Below are positions 8,533 to 17,500 of a DNA stretch of 64,000 nt, piece by piece. A model generated the notes under the pieces. That model searched no databases, was not told the origin of the DNA, and saw only the letters and a program-made list of their open reading frames with translations. The stretch spans positions 1 through 64,000 of the forward strand of contig DASYLJ010000043.1 of NCBI GenBank assembly GCA_036009625.1, read 5' to 3'. The translations under genes and the position numbers were made by a program. This DNA comes from DASYLJ01 sp036009625. GTDB taxonomy: Bacteria; Desulfobacterota; Binatia; DP-6. Each line of letters begins with the position of its first letter. The first letter of the stretch is position 1.

Positions 8533-10055
8533 ACGAGCGCGTCATCCTGATCGGGCTCGACGGCGCCGAGCCGTCGATGGTCGAGGCCATGCTGCCGCGG
8601 TGTCCGAACCTGGCGCGACTGGCCGGGGAGGGTGCCTGGGGCACGATGGCGTCGACGCTGCCGCCGCTCTCGCCGCCGGCGTGGGCGACGCTCATGACCG
8701 GCGTCAATCCCGGCAAGCACGGCGTCTACGATTTCTACCACATGCCGCAGCGCGCCCAGCAGAGCTACGTCCGTCGTCTCATCACGTCGGCGGTGTGGCG
8801 CGCGCCCGGGCTGTGGGACTACGCCACCGCGGCGGGACGTCGCAGCGGCTTCGTCAACATGCCGATGTGCTGGCCGCCGCCCGCCGTCGACGGCTTCTTC
8901 GTCTGCGGCCTCGGTGCGCCGGCGGGCAGCGACGGCTTCACGCATCCGCCCGCGCTGGCGGCGTCGCTCGCGGACGCCGTCCTCGAGCCCGGTGACGGCA
9001 CGACGATGGACGATCCGGCGGCGTTCCTCGAGCGCTGCGCGCTGAGCGGTGCGTCCATGCTCGAGGTCTCGGAGCGCCTCTGGCGTGCGGGTGACCTCGA
9101 CCTCTTCTGCACCGCGCTCACGTTTCCCGATCGCTTCCAGCATCTCTTCTGGACCAATCTGGTCGGACGCGACGGTGCGGTGCGGGCGGTGTGGGACGCG
9201 TGGTTCGCGTCGTTCGACGCGTTTCTCGGTCGCATCATGGCGGCCGCCCACGATGCCGGCTCCACCGTCATCGTCTTCTCCGACCACGGTTTCGGACCGG
9301 TCGAGCGCTACTTCCACGTCAATCGCTGGCTGTTCCAGCGTGGCTACCTGACGTTGCGCGATCCGACGCGGCTCGGGGCGGCCGACGGTCTGCTGACGGC
9401 CATCGACTGGGAGCACACGCGGGCGTACGGACTCGGCGAGTACGGCGACATCCGCCTCAACCTGCGCGGTCGCGAGCCGCTCGGCTGCGTCGCTCCCGGC
9501 ACGCACGCGCGTGCGCTGCGCATCGCGCTCACCACCGAGCTGCAGCAGCTGCGTGATCGCGGCGAACCGGTCGTCGACGAAGTGCTGGAAGGCAACGTCG
9601 TCTACCACGGCGCGCATGCCGACGAGGGCGCCGACCTGCTGGTGCGGTTGCGTGATCGGCGCGTGCTCTGCCTGATCGACGGGCGCGGCAACGACCTGCG
9701 TGATCCGAACGGCCCGCTCTTCGTGGACGCCACCGGTCCGCAGCACTACCGCGGCGCGCATCGCGACACCGGGCTTCTCGGCGCCTGGGGAGCGGGCATC
9801 CGTCCCGATGCGCCGGTGCCGGCGGCGCACGCGCAGGACCTGTGTCCGACCGTCCTGCACCTGCTCGGCCTGCCGCTCGACCGCGGGCTCGACGGGCGTG
9901 TGCTGCGCGAGCTGCTGTCGGACGTTCATGCCGCGAGAGACCCCGAGTACGTGGAAGGCGTGTCGGCCGCCACCGCCGACGCACGGGCGGCGTACGACGC
10001 CGCCGAAGAGGCCGCCATCGCCGAGCAGCTCCGCCAGCTCGGCTACCTGGAGTGA
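8529..10055 (+). CDS. Alkaline-phosphatase-superfamily phosphodiesterase/phosphotransferase
   Basis: Protein of 508 residues of the type I phosphodiesterase/nucleotide pyrophosphatase group. The N terminus VILIGLDGAEPSM supplies the first metal-binding Asp, LSPPAWATLMTGVNPGKHGVYDF has the nucleophile region, and VIVFSDHGFGPV carries the second-metal Asp and His. No signal peptide, so it is probably cytosolic. Relatives occur in archaeal and bacterial glycan clusters and are thought to handle nucleotide-linked or phosphorylated intermediates. It is coupled by ATGA to the methyltransferase and stands 3 bases before the fusion gene. Confidence 0.78.
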   Translation: MNERVILIGLDGAEPSMVEAMLPRCPNLARLAGEGAWGTMASTLPPLSPPAWATLMTGVNPGKHGVYDFYHMPQRAQQSYVRRLITSAVWRAPGLWDYATAAGRRSGFVNMPMCWPPPAVDGFFVCGLGAPAGSDGFTHPPALAASLADAVLEPGDGTTMDDPAAFLERCALSGASMLEVSERLWRAGDLDLFCTALTFPDRFQHLFWTNLVGRDGAVRAVWDAWFASFDAFLGRIMAAAHDAGSTVIVFSDHGFGPVERYFHVNRWLFQRGYLTLRDPTRLGAADGLLTAIDWEHTRAYGLGEYGDIRLNLRGREPLGCVAPGTHARALRIALTTELQQLRDRGEPVVDEVLEGNVVYHGAHADEGADLLVRLRDRRVLCLIDGRGNDLRDPNGPLFVDATGPQHYRGAHRDTGLLGAWGAGIRPDAPVPAAHAQDLCPTVLHLLGLPLDRGLDGRVLRELLSDVHAARDPEYVEGVSAATADARAAYDAAEEAAIAEQLRQLGYLE

Positions 10056-10058
10056 CCG

Positions 10059-12146
10059 ATGCGAACCGCCGCCATCGTCCAGTGCACGTTCTCGAACCTG
10101 CTCTCGAACGACCCCACGCTGGCGCGTCGCGCCGGTGAGACGGGGGCCGTCGACCGCGATGCCTCGCACTACGTGCTGGGACCGCTCATGGCCGACGGCG
10201 GCTTCGACGCCATCGTGCTCGCCGTGCCCGATGTGCCGGCGAACGCGCCGTTCCAGGAGCTGGCGGCGGCGTGGAACGTCCGCTGCGTCGCCGGCGACGA
10301 GTTCGACGTCACGGCGCGGCTGATCGCCGCGGCGCAGGCCGTCGACGCCGACGTCATCGTACGCGTGCTGCTGCACCGCTTCTACGTCGACACCGCGCTG
10401 ATCTGGCGCTGCGTGCGGCTCCTCCAGGAGCGACCGGCCGACTACGTCAACCTGCCGACCGACTTCAACATCAACTTCGGCGGCGACGTGCTGCGCACCG
10501 AGGCGCTGGTGCGCGCGCACGAGCAGATCACCGCGTTGCCCGACGAGCACGAGCGCGCCCGCCATCTCTTCCGTCCGTGGCACTGGATGGAGACCCATCC
10601 CGCCGACTTCGCCATCGTCACCTGTGACGACGTGCCGACGTACCCGGCCGAGCAGGTGTCGGCGATTCGGGACCAGGCCAACTGGTCGGAGCGCTCGCGC
10701 TACGGCGACGACTTCAAGGCATCCGAGTATCACGTCATCGGCGACCTGCTGGCGCCGGACGACCTGGTCTGCGACCTGGCGTGCGGCTACGGCGAGTCGA
10801 GCGAGATCCTGTCGCGCTCGTGCTGGAGCGTGGTGGGCGTCGACCGTGATCCCGAGCTGATCGGCGAGGCGCGCCGGCGCTTCGGCCACAAGCCGCAGCT
10901 CGAGTTCGTCTGTGCCGACGCCGAGGACTGGGTGCACCCGGGCGAGCCGTTCGACGTCGTCGTCAGCATGCACACCCTCGAGCACGTCGAGCGCGATCGC
11001 CGCATGCTGATCAACATCCGCAACATGCTGCGCCAGAATGGTCGCCTGATTCTCGAGGTGCCGCTGGCGACGCGCCGTCCGTTTCCGGTGCCGCACAACC
11101 CGCATCACCTGCGCGAGTATACCCGCGTCGAGATCGAGCGCCTGGTCGTCGGCGCCGGCTTCGTCCTCGAAGGCGCGCGCGGCATGAGCCGCGGCATCTA
11201 TACGGATCCAATGCTGGCGCGGGAGGCGATCCAGCTTCACGCCCGCAAGCCCGACACCGCGCTGTGGGTGCACGAGCCCGCCGAGCGCATTCTGCAGGAG
11301 CGCGCCGCCGACATCCGTCGCCTGACGCTGGAGTCGATCGCCGCCGCCGGCAGCGGCCATCCCGGTGGGTCGCTGTCGATCGCCGAGGTGCTGGCCTGCC
11401 TGTACTTCGACGACACCGACCCGTCGCTGCGGGTGACATGGGACGCGCGCACCCACGACCGCAATCGCGTCGTACTGTCGAAGGGCCACGCCTGTCCCGC
11501 CTGGTATGCGGCGCTGCACCTGGCCGGCATCCTGCCATCACCGGTGGGGCAGCTGCGAAAGCTCGGCTCGCGCTTCCCCGGCCATCCGGAGGTGGGCACG
11601 CCCGGCGTCGATACGCCGTCGGGCTCGCTCGGCAACGGCCTCTCGATCGGCGTCGGCATGGCGGTCGGTCTGGCCCACCAGGGCTTCCGCGACCGTCGCA
11701 CCTACGTCGTGCTCGGCGACGGCGATCTCAACGAGGGCGCGACGTGGGAGGCGATGATGTACGCCGCCCATCACGGGCTCGGGAACCTCACCGCCGTCAT
11801 CGACGCGAACGGGCGGCAGGGCGAGGCGTCGACGGGGGCCGTGCTCGACCTCGAGCCGCTGCCGCGCAAGCTCGAGGCGTTCGGCTGGCAGGCGCTCGAG
11901 ATCCACGGGCACGACATCCCGTCGATCCGTCGCGCCTTCCGTCGCGCCGCCGCCACCAGCGATCGCCCGACGTGCATCGTCGCGCGCACCGTGAAGGGGC
12001 GGGGCGTGTCGTTCATGGAGGACGTGCAGCGCTGGCACGGCAGCCTGGCGCCGACGCCGGACGAGCTCACGCTGGCGCTCGACGAGATCAAGCGCACGTC
12101 GGCCGCCGCAGCCACCCAGCACGCGGGAGGGTACTATGGCGTCTGA
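10059..12146 (+). CDS. Three-domain fusion: SpsF-like + SAM methyltransferase + transketolase N-terminal subunit
   Basis: A 695-residue protein that reads as three enzymes in one chain. Residues about 1-215 resemble SpsF cytidylyltransferases (VDADVIVRVLLHRFYVDTALI, then YVNLPTDFNINFGGDVLRTEAL) but lack the N-terminal QARxGSTRLPGK loop, so catalysis is doubtful. About 225-390 is a class I methyltransferase (VCDLACGYGESSEI at 237 onward, then VVVSMHTLEHVERDRR). About 405-695 is the thiamine-diphosphate-binding half of a split transketolase (SGHPGGSLS, and GDGDLNEG from residue 553 followed by IDANGRQ). The next gene encodes the missing transketolase half and overlaps by 11 bases. I see no stop or low-complexity seam suggesting an assembly error. 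The combined role, perhaps two-carbon transfer on an activated sugar, is an inference. Confidence 0.8.
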   Translation: MRTAAIVQCTFSNLLSNDPTLARRAGETGAVDRDASHYVLGPLMADGGFDAIVLAVPDVPANAPFQELAAAWNVRCVAGDEFDVTARLIAAAQAVDADVIVRVLLHRFYVDTALIWRCVRLLQERPADYVNLPTDFNINFGGDVLRTEALVRAHEQITALPDEHERARHLFRPWHWMETHPADFAIVTCDDVPTYPAEQVSAIRDQANWSERSRYGDDFKASEYHVIGDLLAPDDLVCDLACGYGESSEILSRSCWSVVGVDRDPELIGEARRRFGHKPQLEFVCADAEDWVHPGEPFDVVVSMHTLEHVERDRRMLINIRNMLRQNGRLILEVPLATRRPFPVPHNPHHLREYTRVEIERLVVGAGFVLEGARGMSRGIYTDPMLAREAIQLHARKPDTALWVHEPAERILQERAADIRRLTLESIAAAGSGHPGGSLSIAEVLACLYFDDTDPSLRVTWDARTHDRNRVVLSKGHACPAWYAALHLAGILPSPVGQLRKLGSRFPGHPEVGTPGVDTPSGSLGNGLSIGVGMAVGLAHQGFRDRRTYVVLGDGDLNEGATWEAMMYAAHHGLGNLTAVIDANGRQGEASTGAVLDLEPLPRKLEAFGWQALEIHGHDIPSIRRAFRRAAATSDRPTCIVARTVKGRGVSFMEDVQRWHGSLAPTPDELTLALDEIKRTSAAAATQHAGGYYGV

Positions 12147-13095
12147 CCAACAGTCGCTGCGCGAGGCCTTCGGGCGCGCGCTCACCACCATCGGCGCCGT
12201 GCAGCGCGACTTCGTCGTGCTCGACGCCGACGTCGCCGGCGGCACGTCGACGAGCCACTTCAAGGCGGCCTTCCCCGAGCGCTTCTACGACTTCGGTATC
12301 GCCGAGCAGAACATGATGGCCGCGGCGTCGGGCATGGCGGCGGTCGGTCTGCGGCCGTTCGTCACCACGTTCGCGGTCTTCGCCACCATGCGCGCGCTCG
12401 AGCAGCTGCGCACCTTCGTGGCGTATCCGCGCTTCCCGGTGACGGTGGCGGGCAGCCATTGCGGCCTCGACGTCGGTCCCGACGGGGCCACGGCGCAGGC
12501 GCTCGAGGACATTGCCATCACGCGCGCCATCGCGAACCTCACGGTGGTGGCGCCCGCCGATCCCACCGAGATGGCGATGGCGGTGCAGGCCATCCTGGCG
12601 CACGACGGGCCGGTGTATCTGCGCACCGGTCGCAGCCCGGTACCGGTGCTGTTCGGCGTCGACCACCATTTCGAGCTCGGCCGCGGCCAGGTGCTGGAGG
12701 ACGGCGACGACGTCACCATCGTCGCCACCGGCGTCATGGTGCATCGCGCGCTGGCGGCGTCGGCGATGCTGCGACGCGAGGGCGTGCGCGCCCGCGTCGT
12801 CAACATGCCGACGATCAAGCCGCTCGACGTGCCGCTGCTCGTCGAGTCTGCGTCGCGCACGGGCGCGATCGTGACGGCGGAAGACCATTCGATCATCGGC
12901 GGACTCGGCGGCGCAGTCGCCGAGGCACTCGCCGTCCACCATCCCACGCCGGTGGCGATGGTGGGCGTGCGCGACCGTTTTGGCGCCTCGGGCGAGCCCG
13001 CGGCACTGGCGACGCACTTCGGTATCGGCGCGCTCGACGTGGCAGCGGCGGCCCGGGACCTGGTGCATGCGAAGGGAGCACGACGATGCGCGTGA
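12136..13095 (+). CDS. Transketolase C-terminal subunit
   Basis: Protein of 319 residues holding the pyrimidine-binding and C-terminal domains of a split transketolase. VLDADVAGGTSTSHF and YDFGIAEQNMMAAASGMA (with the Glu that activates thiamine diphosphate) are present, then VYLRTGRSPVPV and the C-terminal transketolase fold. It completes the transketolase half fused to the preceding protein and starts 11 bases inside it. Split transketolases in sugar clusters often make or use branched or unusual sugars rather than pentose-phosphate intermediates. Confidence 0.85.
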   Translation: MASDQQSLREAFGRALTTIGAVQRDFVVLDADVAGGTSTSHFKAAFPERFYDFGIAEQNMMAAASGMAAVGLRPFVTTFAVFATMRALEQLRTFVAYPRFPVTVAGSHCGLDVGPDGATAQALEDIAITRAIANLTVVAPADPTEMAMAVQAILAHDGPVYLRTGRSPVPVLFGVDHHFELGRGQVLEDGDDVTIVATGVMVHRALAASAMLRREGVRARVVNMPTIKPLDVPLLVESASRTGAIVTAEDHSIIGGLGGAVAEALAVHHPTPVAMVGVRDRFGASGEPAALATHFGIGALDVAAAARDLVHAKGARRCA

Positions 13096-13922
13096 ACGGC
13101 AACGGCAAGAACGGTAGCGGCAACGGCAACGGGAACGGGCACTCGAACGGATACGCGAACGGGCACGGCAACGGCCATGCGCGCGGTCGCCTCGAGGGCC
13201 GGCGCATCGTCGTCACCGGCGGCAGCCGCGGCATCGGCCGCGGTATCGCGATCGCCTGTGCGCGCGAGGGGGCGTCCGTCGGCATCACCTATGCGTCTCA
13301 GGCCGACGCCGCGGCGGACGTCAGCGAGATCATCCGCGCGGCGGGGGGAAGCTGCATCACCGTGCCGATGGACGTGCGCGAGCGCCAGAGCGTGCGCGAG
13401 GCGATGACCGGCATCGCGCGCGAGCTCGGTGGTCTCGACGTGCTCGTGAACAACGCCGGCGTCAACAAGCCGTGCGACTTCGACCTCCTCACCGACGCCG
13501 ACTGGGACGAGGTGATGGCGGTGAACCTGCGTGGCCCCTTCATCTGTACGCAGGAGGCGCTGGCCTTCCTGCACGAGGGCGGGACAGTGATCAACATCGG
13601 CTCCGTCAGCGGTCAGTACGGTGGTCCGCGCACGGCGCACTATGCGGCGTCGAAGGGCGGGCTGATCGCGCTCACGCAGTGCGCGGCGCGCTTCCTGGCG
13701 CCACGTGGCGTGCGCGTCAACCTGGTATCGCCGGGGCTCGTGCGCTCCGAGATGGCGGCGGCCGGGCTCGCCGGGCTGCCGTCGCAGATCCGGGACGGCA
13801 TCCTGCTCGGACGCCTGGGCGAGGTGGAGGAGGTCGCGCACGCGGTCGTCTTCCTGGCTTCGACCGAGTCGTCCTACGTCACCGGGCAGACGGTGAACGT
13901 CAATGGCGGCCTCTACTTCTAA
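13086..13922 (+). CDS. Short-chain dehydrogenase/reductase with an Asn/Gly-rich N-terminal tail
   Basis: Classical SDR of 278 residues. After a 35-residue tail made almost only of Asn, Gly and His, the Rossmann motif VTGGSRGIGRG starts, followed by NNAG, the Ser region NIGSVSGQYGG, and YAASK with catalytic Y186 and K190, ending in VTGQTVNVNGGLYF. It resembles FabG but sits in a sugar operon, so it more likely reduces a keto-sugar or a transketolase product. ATG 13086 lies in the end of the transketolase gene. A start downstream of the tail is not obvious: no ATG or GTG falls between the tail and the Rossmann strand. Confidence 0.82.
   Translation: MRVNGNGKNGSGNGNGNGHSNGYANGHGNGHARGRLEGRRIVVTGGSRGIGRGIAIACAREGASVGITYASQADAAADVSEIIRAAGGSCITVPMDVRERQSVREAMTGIARELGGLDVLVNNAGVNKPCDFDLLTDADWDEVMAVNLRGPFICTQEALAFLHEGGTVINIGSVSGQYGGPRTAHYAASKGGLIALTQCAARFLAPRGVRVNLVSPGLVRSEMAAAGLAGLPSQIRDGILLGRLGEVEEVAHAVVFLASTESSYVTGQTVNVNGGLYF
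13095..13180 (+). repeat. Coding Asn-Gly dipeptide repeat
   Basis: A run of AACGGC/AACGGG/CACGGC-type hexamers encodes repeated Asn-Gly with occasional His, Lys, Ser and Tyr at the start of the SDR. The codons vary, so it is not a perfect DNA repeat. The stretch is probably a disordered leader and may change length by slippage. Confidence 0.7.
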
Positions 13923-15171
13923 CGGGCAGCGCACGCTGCTCGTCGTCTCCGGCGGGCGCGAGGCGGTGCCGGCGATCCGCGAGGCGCAGCGCCTCGGGCT
14001 GCGCGTGCTCGTCTCCGACGGCGCGCCCGACGCCCCCGGCTTCCAGCTCGCCGACGCCGGCCTGCTGGCGAGCACGTACGACCCCGCGGCGACGGTGGAG
14101 GCGGCGCGGGCGTATGCCACGCGCCATCGCATCGACGGCGTGCTGGCGGTCGCCGCCGACGTGCCGAACACGGTGGCGGCGGTGGCCGATGCGCTCGGCC
14201 TGGTCGGGCCGTCGCTGCACAGCGCGCATCTCGCCTCCGACAAGGTGGCGATGAAGGACCGCTTCCGCGAGGCGGGCGTGGCGGTGCCGTGGTACGCGCC
14301 GGTGGCGTCGGCAGAAGCGCTCGCCGAGCACGCGGCGGGCGCGCCCGGACGGCTCATCGTGAAGCCGGTCGACAGCCGCGGCGCGCGCGGCGTGGTGCGG
14401 CTGCTGCGCGGCGTCGACCCGGCGTGGGCGTACCACCAGGCCGCCATCGAGTCGCCCACCGGGCGCGTCATGGTGGAGCGCTTCGTCGACGGACCGCAGC
14501 TCAGCACCGAGTCGGTGGTCGTCGACGGCCGCTGCACCACCGTCGGCGTCTCCGATCGCAACTACGAGTACCTCGATCGCTTCGCGCCCTTCGTCATCGA
14601 GAACGGCGGCGACCTGCCGACGCGGCTCCCGGCGACGATCGTCGAGCGGGTGGGGACACTGGTCGCCGATGCCGCGGCGGCGCTCGGTATCACGCACGGC
14701 ACGGTGAAGGGCGACATCGTCGTCGGGCCCGACGGCCCGCTCGTGATCGAGCTGGCGGCGCGGCTCTCGGGCGGCCTCTTCTGCACGCACGAGATCCCGC
14801 TCGCCACTGGCGTCAATCTGGTCGAGGCCGCGATCCGCCTGGCACTCGGCGAGCACCCGTCGTCGGCCGATCTCGAGCCGCGCTGGTCGCGCGGCGTGGC
14901 GCAGCGCTACTTCTTCCCGAAGCCCGGCACGGTGACGGCGATCGACGGCGTCGCGGCGGCGGCGGCGGCGGCGGGCACGGCGCTCCTCGAGATGACGGTG
15001 GGGCGCGGCAGCGTGGTGCGGCCGATCACGAGCCACGTCTGCCGCGGCGGCGTCGTCATCACCGTCGGTGACACGCGCGAGCAGGCGATCGAGCGCGCCG
15101 AGGCCGTGGTGGCCCGCGTGCGGATCGTCACGCAGGCGGTGTCGGCGCCCGTGAGCGCCGTGCTGCACTGA
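13903..15171 (+). CDS. ATP-grasp ligase
   Basis: Protein of 422 residues with a pre-ATP-grasp N-terminal domain (TLLVVSGGREAVPAIREAQRLGL) and a carbamoyl-phosphate-synthase/PylC-like ATP-grasp core: RLIVKPVDSRGARGV (ATP-binding Lys), VMVERFVDGPQLSTESVV, GDIVVGPDGPLVIELAARLSGG (metal-binding Glu). Such enzymes join a carboxylate to an amine or thiol by an acyl-phosphate. In this operon it could attach an amino acid or similar group to an amino sugar made by the aminotransferases. It starts 20 bases within the SDR gene. Confidence 0.8.
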   Translation: MAASTSNGQRTLLVVSGGREAVPAIREAQRLGLRVLVSDGAPDAPGFQLADAGLLASTYDPAATVEAARAYATRHRIDGVLAVAADVPNTVAAVADALGLVGPSLHSAHLASDKVAMKDRFREAGVAVPWYAPVASAEALAEHAAGAPGRLIVKPVDSRGARGVVRLLRGVDPAWAYHQAAIESPTGRVMVERFVDGPQLSTESVVVDGRCTTVGVSDRNYEYLDRFAPFVIENGGDLPTRLPATIVERVGTLVADAAAALGITHGTVKGDIVVGPDGPLVIELAARLSGGLFCTHEIPLATGVNLVEAAIRLALGEHPSSADLEPRWSRGVAQRYFFPKPGTVTAIDGVAAAAAAAGTALLEMTVGRGSVVRPITSHVCRGGVVITVGDTREQAIERAEAVVARVRIVTQAVSAPVSAVLH

Positions 15172-15178
15172 GGATGTC

Positions 15179-17500
15179 GTGACGCTCGACCTCTTCACCG
15201 TCTTCCACCTGAACCTCGACTTCTCGTGCATTCCGCCGGGCGACGTCCCGCGTGTGCTCGACCGTTGCGTGTGGCCGCTCGTCGAGCTGACGGCGCGACC
15301 GGGAGTCCGGCTCGGGCTCGAGCTGCCCGCCGACTCGCTGGAACGCATCGCTGCCGACGATCCGCTGCTCCTCGACGCCATTCGTGCGTCGGTGGCACGC
15401 GGCGCGCTCGAGATCGTCGGCTCCGGGCTGGCGCAGGTGATCCTGCCGCTGGTGCCGGCCGCCGTTGGTGCGCGCACGCTGGCCCGTGGCCAGGACGTCT
15501 ATCGTCGTCGGCTCGGGCAGGCGCCACGGCTCGGGTACCTGAACGAGCAGACGTGGTCGGCGGGGTTGGTGCCGCTCTACCGCGAGGCGGGTTTCGAGGC
15601 GATCGTCGCGGAGTGGGAGAATCCCGCTAGCGCGCACGGCTGGCCCGAGCGCGATCGCTATCACGCGGCGTGGGTCGCGGGGCCTGCCGGCGATCGCATC
15701 GCCTGCCTGTGGAACTCGTCGGTCGTGTTCCAGCGCGTGCAGCGGTACGCACACGGCGAGATCGAGCTCGACGAGGTGCTGGCGCTGCTCGCCACGCACC
15801 ACGATGCGACGACGCCGCGCGCCCTCTGCCTCTATGGCAACGATGCCGAGGTGTTCGACTATCGGCCCGGCGCGGCGTCGCTGCGTTACGATGGCGGTCC
15901 GCGTGGCGAGTGGGCGCGGCTCGAGACGCTGCTCCGCACGCTCGTCGCCGACGGCCGCTTCACGCTCGTGACGCCGAGCGCCGCGCTGGCGTCCCACCCG
16001 CCCGACGGTCCGTCGCGACGGCTCGAATCGTCCGACGCGCCGCTGCCGGCGAAGAAGCAGGCGAAGTACAACGTGACGCGCTGGGCGGTGTGTGGTCGCG
16101 ACAACGTGCGACGCAACGCTGCCAGCCACGGCATGGCGCGACGGCTCGGCCTGGTATCGGCGCTGCAGCGCGCGAGCGGCGTCGCGGCGGGTACCGAGGC
16201 CGCGGTCGGTCGCCTGGCCGACGAGGTCGTGCGCCTCTGGGGCAGCGACCTGCGCACGCACACCACCGACGAGCGCACCGATGCGGCCGCTGCACGCGCC
16301 GGTGCGGTGGCGAGCGAGATCGACGCCCTGGTCGCACGGCTCGAGCCCGCGCTCGTCACGCCGGCGCTGGCACCCGACGAGCTGGCGCTCTTCAACCCGC
16401 ATCCGACCGCCTGGACGGCGACCCCAGTGGCGTTCCCGGTGCGCTTCGCACCCGGCGTGGTGCGCGGCGGTCTCCGGGTCGAGGCCGCGGGACGCGAGCT
16501 GCCCTCACAGCTCGAGGAGGTCGAGACCTACCGCGACGGCAGCATCCGCGCGGGGCTGCTCGTGGTGGCACCGCACGTTCCGCCGCTCGGCACGCTGCGG
16601 CTCCGTTGTCGCTCTGCTGCGATCGCTCCGGCACCGGGCGATGCCCCCGATCGCATCGAGACCGGCGCGGTCGTCGTGCAGCTGACGCCACGACGCGGTG
16701 CCGCCGTGCGCGCGCTGACCTTCCCGCGTCTCGCCCCGCATCCGCTCGCCGGCACCATCGCCCAGGGCGCGTTCTCGCCGATCGAGCTCGCCGCCGACTG
16801 GTACACCGGCAACGTCGTCCTGCACGATGCCGTCGGCGCCAAGCACACCGATCTCGAGGCCACCACGCTGGTGGCGCTGGCCGCGCCCGAGGCCTGCCCG
16901 ATCCGGATCCCGGTGGCGGCGCGCGTGGCGGGGCCGTGGGGAGAGGTCTGGAAGACGATCTACGTCTATCGCGACGTGCCGCGGCTCGACGTCCGCTACC
17001 ACTTCACGTTCCGCGACCTGCGTCCGCGCTCGCTGCGTGCGGGTGTGCTCAGCCTCGATCCGACGGCGTTCCGTCCCGACGCGCTCCGCTACGTCACCGT
17101 GAACGGCGGGCGCGACGTCGAGCGCTTCGGGCTCGGCACGACGCGGGTGGCGCAGCACGAGCCGGTGAGCTTCGCGGTGTCGGCGCGCAGCTGCCTCGGC
17201 GCCACCGAGGGCTGGGTCGACGTCGGCGACGACACCCACGGCATCACGGTGGCGTACGACCCCGCGGCACTCGCGGCAGCCCCGCTGATGCAGCACACGC
17301 CGGCGGGCGACGTCGCACTGACCCGCGTCCATCTCTCGCTCGCCGAGAGCGACGACACGGCGGCGCCGCTGTTCCGCGGCCACACCCGCTTCACGGTGCG
17401 CTGGCTCGGGCGCGGCACCGACATGACGGAGGCACGGCGTCAGGCGGTGCACGTCGCGGAGGGCCTCCACGTGGTGCGGCCGGCCGACGCGCATGAGTAG
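15179..17500 (+). CDS. GH57/GH38-like carbohydrate-active protein
   Basis: A 773-residue protein with no signal peptide. The first 300 residues resemble the (beta/alpha)7 barrel of GH57-type enzymes: FHLNLDFSCIP, LGLELPADSLERI, GALEIVGSGLAQVILPLVP, YLNEQTWSAGLVPLYREAGFEAIVAEWENP. The C-terminal half (from about 395) looks like the beta-sandwich of GH38/GH57 alpha-mannosidase- and amylase-type proteins, with ELAADWYTGNVVLHD and VWKTIYVYRDVPRLDVRYHF. It starts with GTG 7 bases after the ATP-grasp gene. A glycan-trimming or transglycosylating role fits the operon. I cannot assign the catalytic residues with confidence; E in LNEQTW is a candidate. Confidence 0.6.
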   Translation: MTLDLFTVFHLNLDFSCIPPGDVPRVLDRCVWPLVELTARPGVRLGLELPADSLERIAADDPLLLDAIRASVARGALEIVGSGLAQVILPLVPAAVGARTLARGQDVYRRRLGQAPRLGYLNEQTWSAGLVPLYREAGFEAIVAEWENPASAHGWPERDRYHAAWVAGPAGDRIACLWNSSVVFQRVQRYAHGEIELDEVLALLATHHDATTPRALCLYGNDAEVFDYRPGAASLRYDGGPRGEWARLETLLRTLVADGRFTLVTPSAALASHPPDGPSRRLESSDAPLPAKKQAKYNVTRWAVCGRDNVRRNAASHGMARRLGLVSALQRASGVAAGTEAAVGRLADEVVRLWGSDLRTHTTDERTDAAAARAGAVASEIDALVARLEPALVTPALAPDELALFNPHPTAWTATPVAFPVRFAPGVVRGGLRVEAAGRELPSQLEEVETYRDGSIRAGLLVVAPHVPPLGTLRLRCRSAAIAPAPGDAPDRIETGAVVVQLTPRRGAAVRALTFPRLAPHPLAGTIAQGAFSPIELAADWYTGNVVLHDAVGAKHTDLEATTLVALAAPEACPIRIPVAARVAGPWGEVWKTIYVYRDVPRLDVRYHFTFRDLRPRSLRAGVLSLDPTAFRPDALRYVTVNGGRDVERFGLGTTRVAQHEPVSFAVSARSCLGATEGWVDVGDDTHGITVAYDPAALAAAPLMQHTPAGDVALTRVHLSLAESDDTAAPLFRGHTRFTVRWLGRGTDMTEARRQAVHVAEGLHVVRPADAHE

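Noticed and set aside
8508..11519. 1003-residue antisense open frame
   Set aside because: It is the mirror of well-supported plus-strand genes; composition is Arg/His/Val-rich with no domain. GC-rich DNA lacks stops on the opposite strand.
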